Assembly: GCF_000420365.1 (NCBI RefSeq)
Contig: NZ_ATUU01000001.1
Coordinates: 186,001 to 250,000 of the forward strand
DNA: 64,000 bases
Source of the DNA: Weissella halotolerans DSM 20190
GTDB lineage: Bacteria > Bacillota > Bacilli > Lactobacillales > Lactobacillaceae
Reading direction: 5' to 3'
This document shows, piece by piece, positions 63,066 to 64,000 of this stretch; position 1 is the stretch's first letter, and each line of letters opens with the position of its first letter. The notes under the pieces are model-generated. The model did no database searches. It was not told where the DNA came from and saw nothing but the letters and a program-made list of their open reading frames with translations. A program made the position numbers and the translations under genes.

Positions 63066-63294
63066 TTGCTTTCCCTTCCATTTTATATGAAAAAATGTCT
63101 GTTATATCAACATGAAAAAAAGACGCAATCCTAAATGCCAGTAACAGAGTTGGAACATAATTTCCCTTCTCCATCACAAATATCGTTTGTTTAGAAACGC
63201 CTACTTTCTCTGCTAATTCCTTTTGTGATAAATGTGCCAAAACTCGAAATTCATATACTTTATTGTCAATCACATCGCCAAAATTCTTTTTCAT
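63055..63294 (-). CDS. Small Xre family regulator (YozG-like)
   Basis: 79 aa, essentially a single helix-turn-helix domain: LSQKELAEKVGVSKQTIFVMEKGNY occupies about residues 22-46 in two helices and the recognition part. AAGGGGG lies before the ATG. Overlaps the next membrane-protein gene. The target is probably its own operon. Confidence 0.82.
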   Translation of the reverse strand: MKKNFGDVIDNKVYEFRVLAHLSQKELAEKVGVSKQTIFVMEKGNYVPTLLLAFRIASFFHVDITDIFSYKMEGKANDN

Positions 63295-63421
63295 AGCCTA
63301 CCCCCTTTTCTAAGTATAACAATATTGTACTTAAAGTAAAGTTTACTTATACGAACAGGCACACAATACCTGCTTAGCCAGTCAACCCCCAAAAATTTTA
63401 TACCCTAAATTTGGCAAAATT

Positions 63422-63452
63422 AAAAAACCGCTATCCTAACTGAGGATAACGG
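63422..63452 (-). terminator. Terminator after the 81-aa membrane protein gene
   Basis: Arms CCGCTATCCT and AGGATAACGG with a five-base loop, followed by six T on the minus strand. Confidence 0.85.
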
Positions 63453-63537
63453 AATCACTGTCGTCTTTAACCCATTGATTCAAACGAGCCAACTACATTA
63501 AAAACTACACTGGTAAAAACAGCTTATTTTTCTTATT

Positions 63538-63783
63538 TCACATTACTACCGTAACAGCTAAGAGAATCATAGATGCTACCCCTAAGCTTAACAAGACTAG
63601 GCTGCTATAGCGGAGCATCTTATACTCTGTCCTAATGCCTGAACTAGTACTCCAATAGGTTAGCATTGAACTAAAGATAAACAACGACATAGGTAGATAT
63701 AACCGCGCACTGTTTGTCACCCAACTCCATATACCCAAGAGAACATTCAAGCTCAACAATAAGATGATTGCCCTTTTATTCAT
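63538..63783 (-). CDS. Small membrane protein of unknown function (81 aa)
   Basis: Three hydrophobic segments (about 5-20, 28-45, 58-78). GAGG precedes the ATG. It is followed by a terminator, which supports it as a real gene. No family recognised. Confidence 0.6.
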   Translation of the reverse strand: MNKRAIILLLSLNVLLGIWSWVTNSARLYLPMSLFIFSSMLTYWSTSSGIRTEYKMLRYSSLVLLSLGVASMILLAVTVVM

Positions 63784-63875
63784 ATCCCTACCTCTTTAAG
63801 CAATACATAGTAAATTGAAAATGCAAGTCATAGCTATAACTAATAGCAGGTCTACTATCTTATAAAGCAATTAGA

Positions 63876-64000
63876 TTATTTTTCATTTCTCATCTGTAAA
63901 TACTTCTTCACATCTACAATCAATGTAAATGCCCCAGCTACTAAACTAAACAGCACAATAAAGCCAATATTATGGAACAAACTTAACTGGGTAACTATAT
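63876..64000 (-). CDS. C-terminal end of a membrane protein (cut by the window)
   Basis: Forty codons are open up to TAA at 63876-63878, with one hydrophobic segment (IGFIVLFSLVAGAFTLIV) and a charged tail. The start lies beyond position 64000. Function not determined. Confidence 0.5.
   Translation of the reverse strand, partial: IVTQLSLFHNIGFIVLFSLVAGAFTLIVDVKKYLQMRNEK

Overview
The window looks like a chromosomal segment of a lactic acid bacterium of the family Lactobacillaceae (Bacillota). Signs of this are GGAGG-type ribosome binding sites, CcpA-type cre boxes next to sugar genes, PTS trehalose uptake, two GH65 disaccharide phosphorylases, a pyruvate oxidase locus, CopY/CopB copper control, a C69 dipeptidase and a DUF915 cell-surface hydrolase. 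I cannot name the genus from sequence alone. No rRNA, tRNA, CRISPR array, phage or intact insertion sequence was seen.

Layout. 0.1-5.0 kb (minus strand): a five-gene exopolysaccharide operon. It encodes a membrane protein with a degenerate GGDEF domain, a 48-residue membrane peptide, a processive family 2 glycosyltransferase, a membrane-anchored GH8 glycanase and a UDP-GlcNAc 2-epimerase. A leader of about 280 nt with an internal terminator precedes it. 5.3-8.0 kb: copper export (copB-copY). 8.1-8.9 kb: surface hydrolase. 9.1-14.3 kb: trehalose-type operon (GntR regulator, EIIA, EIIBC, GH65 phosphorylase) with a cre box. 14.4-28.8 kb: mostly single housekeeping or accessory genes (3-hydroxyacyl-CoA dehydrogenase, ndk, tag, multicopper oxidase, dipeptidase, short UvrA paralogue, M20 peptidase, two acetyltransferases, GH13 glucosidase, membrane-anchored Xre regulator, NUDIX).

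29.0-35.2 kb: shikimate/chorismate operon aroF-B-C-A-K-D without aroE. The DAHP synthase has Asp where the metal-binding Cys is expected, and the shikimate kinase has an extra C-terminal segment. 35.3-38.8 kb: 2-hydroxyacid dehydrogenase, amidase and an orphan pstS. 39.1-45.5 kb: maltose operon (malR, malT, malP, galM, pgmB) with several cre/LacI operators. The only beta-phosphoglucomutase seen here would serve both phosphorylase pathways.

45.7-50.7 kb: YitT protein, a remnant of an Mrr-type restriction enzyme, two anchored surface proteins, a TetR regulator, and a pyruvate oxidase gene broken by an internal deletion. 51.0-56.3 kb: an operon for an unidentified sugar or sugar acid (TIM-barrel isomerase, GntP/DcuC-like transporter, PfkB kinase, HxlA-like synthase, HxlB-like isomerase) with a LacI regulator. 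56.4-58.9 kb: drug exporter and AzlCD amino-acid exporter. 59.0-64.0 kb: a secreted protein of unknown function, HIT protein, cytidine-deaminase-like protein, then an AT-rich run of small membrane proteins with an Xre regulator.

The two most interesting systems are the polysaccharide operon, whose own UDP-ManNAc-producing epimerase suggests a ManNAc-containing polymer under c-di-GMP control, and the hxlAB operon, whose gene set matches no standard pathway I can name.
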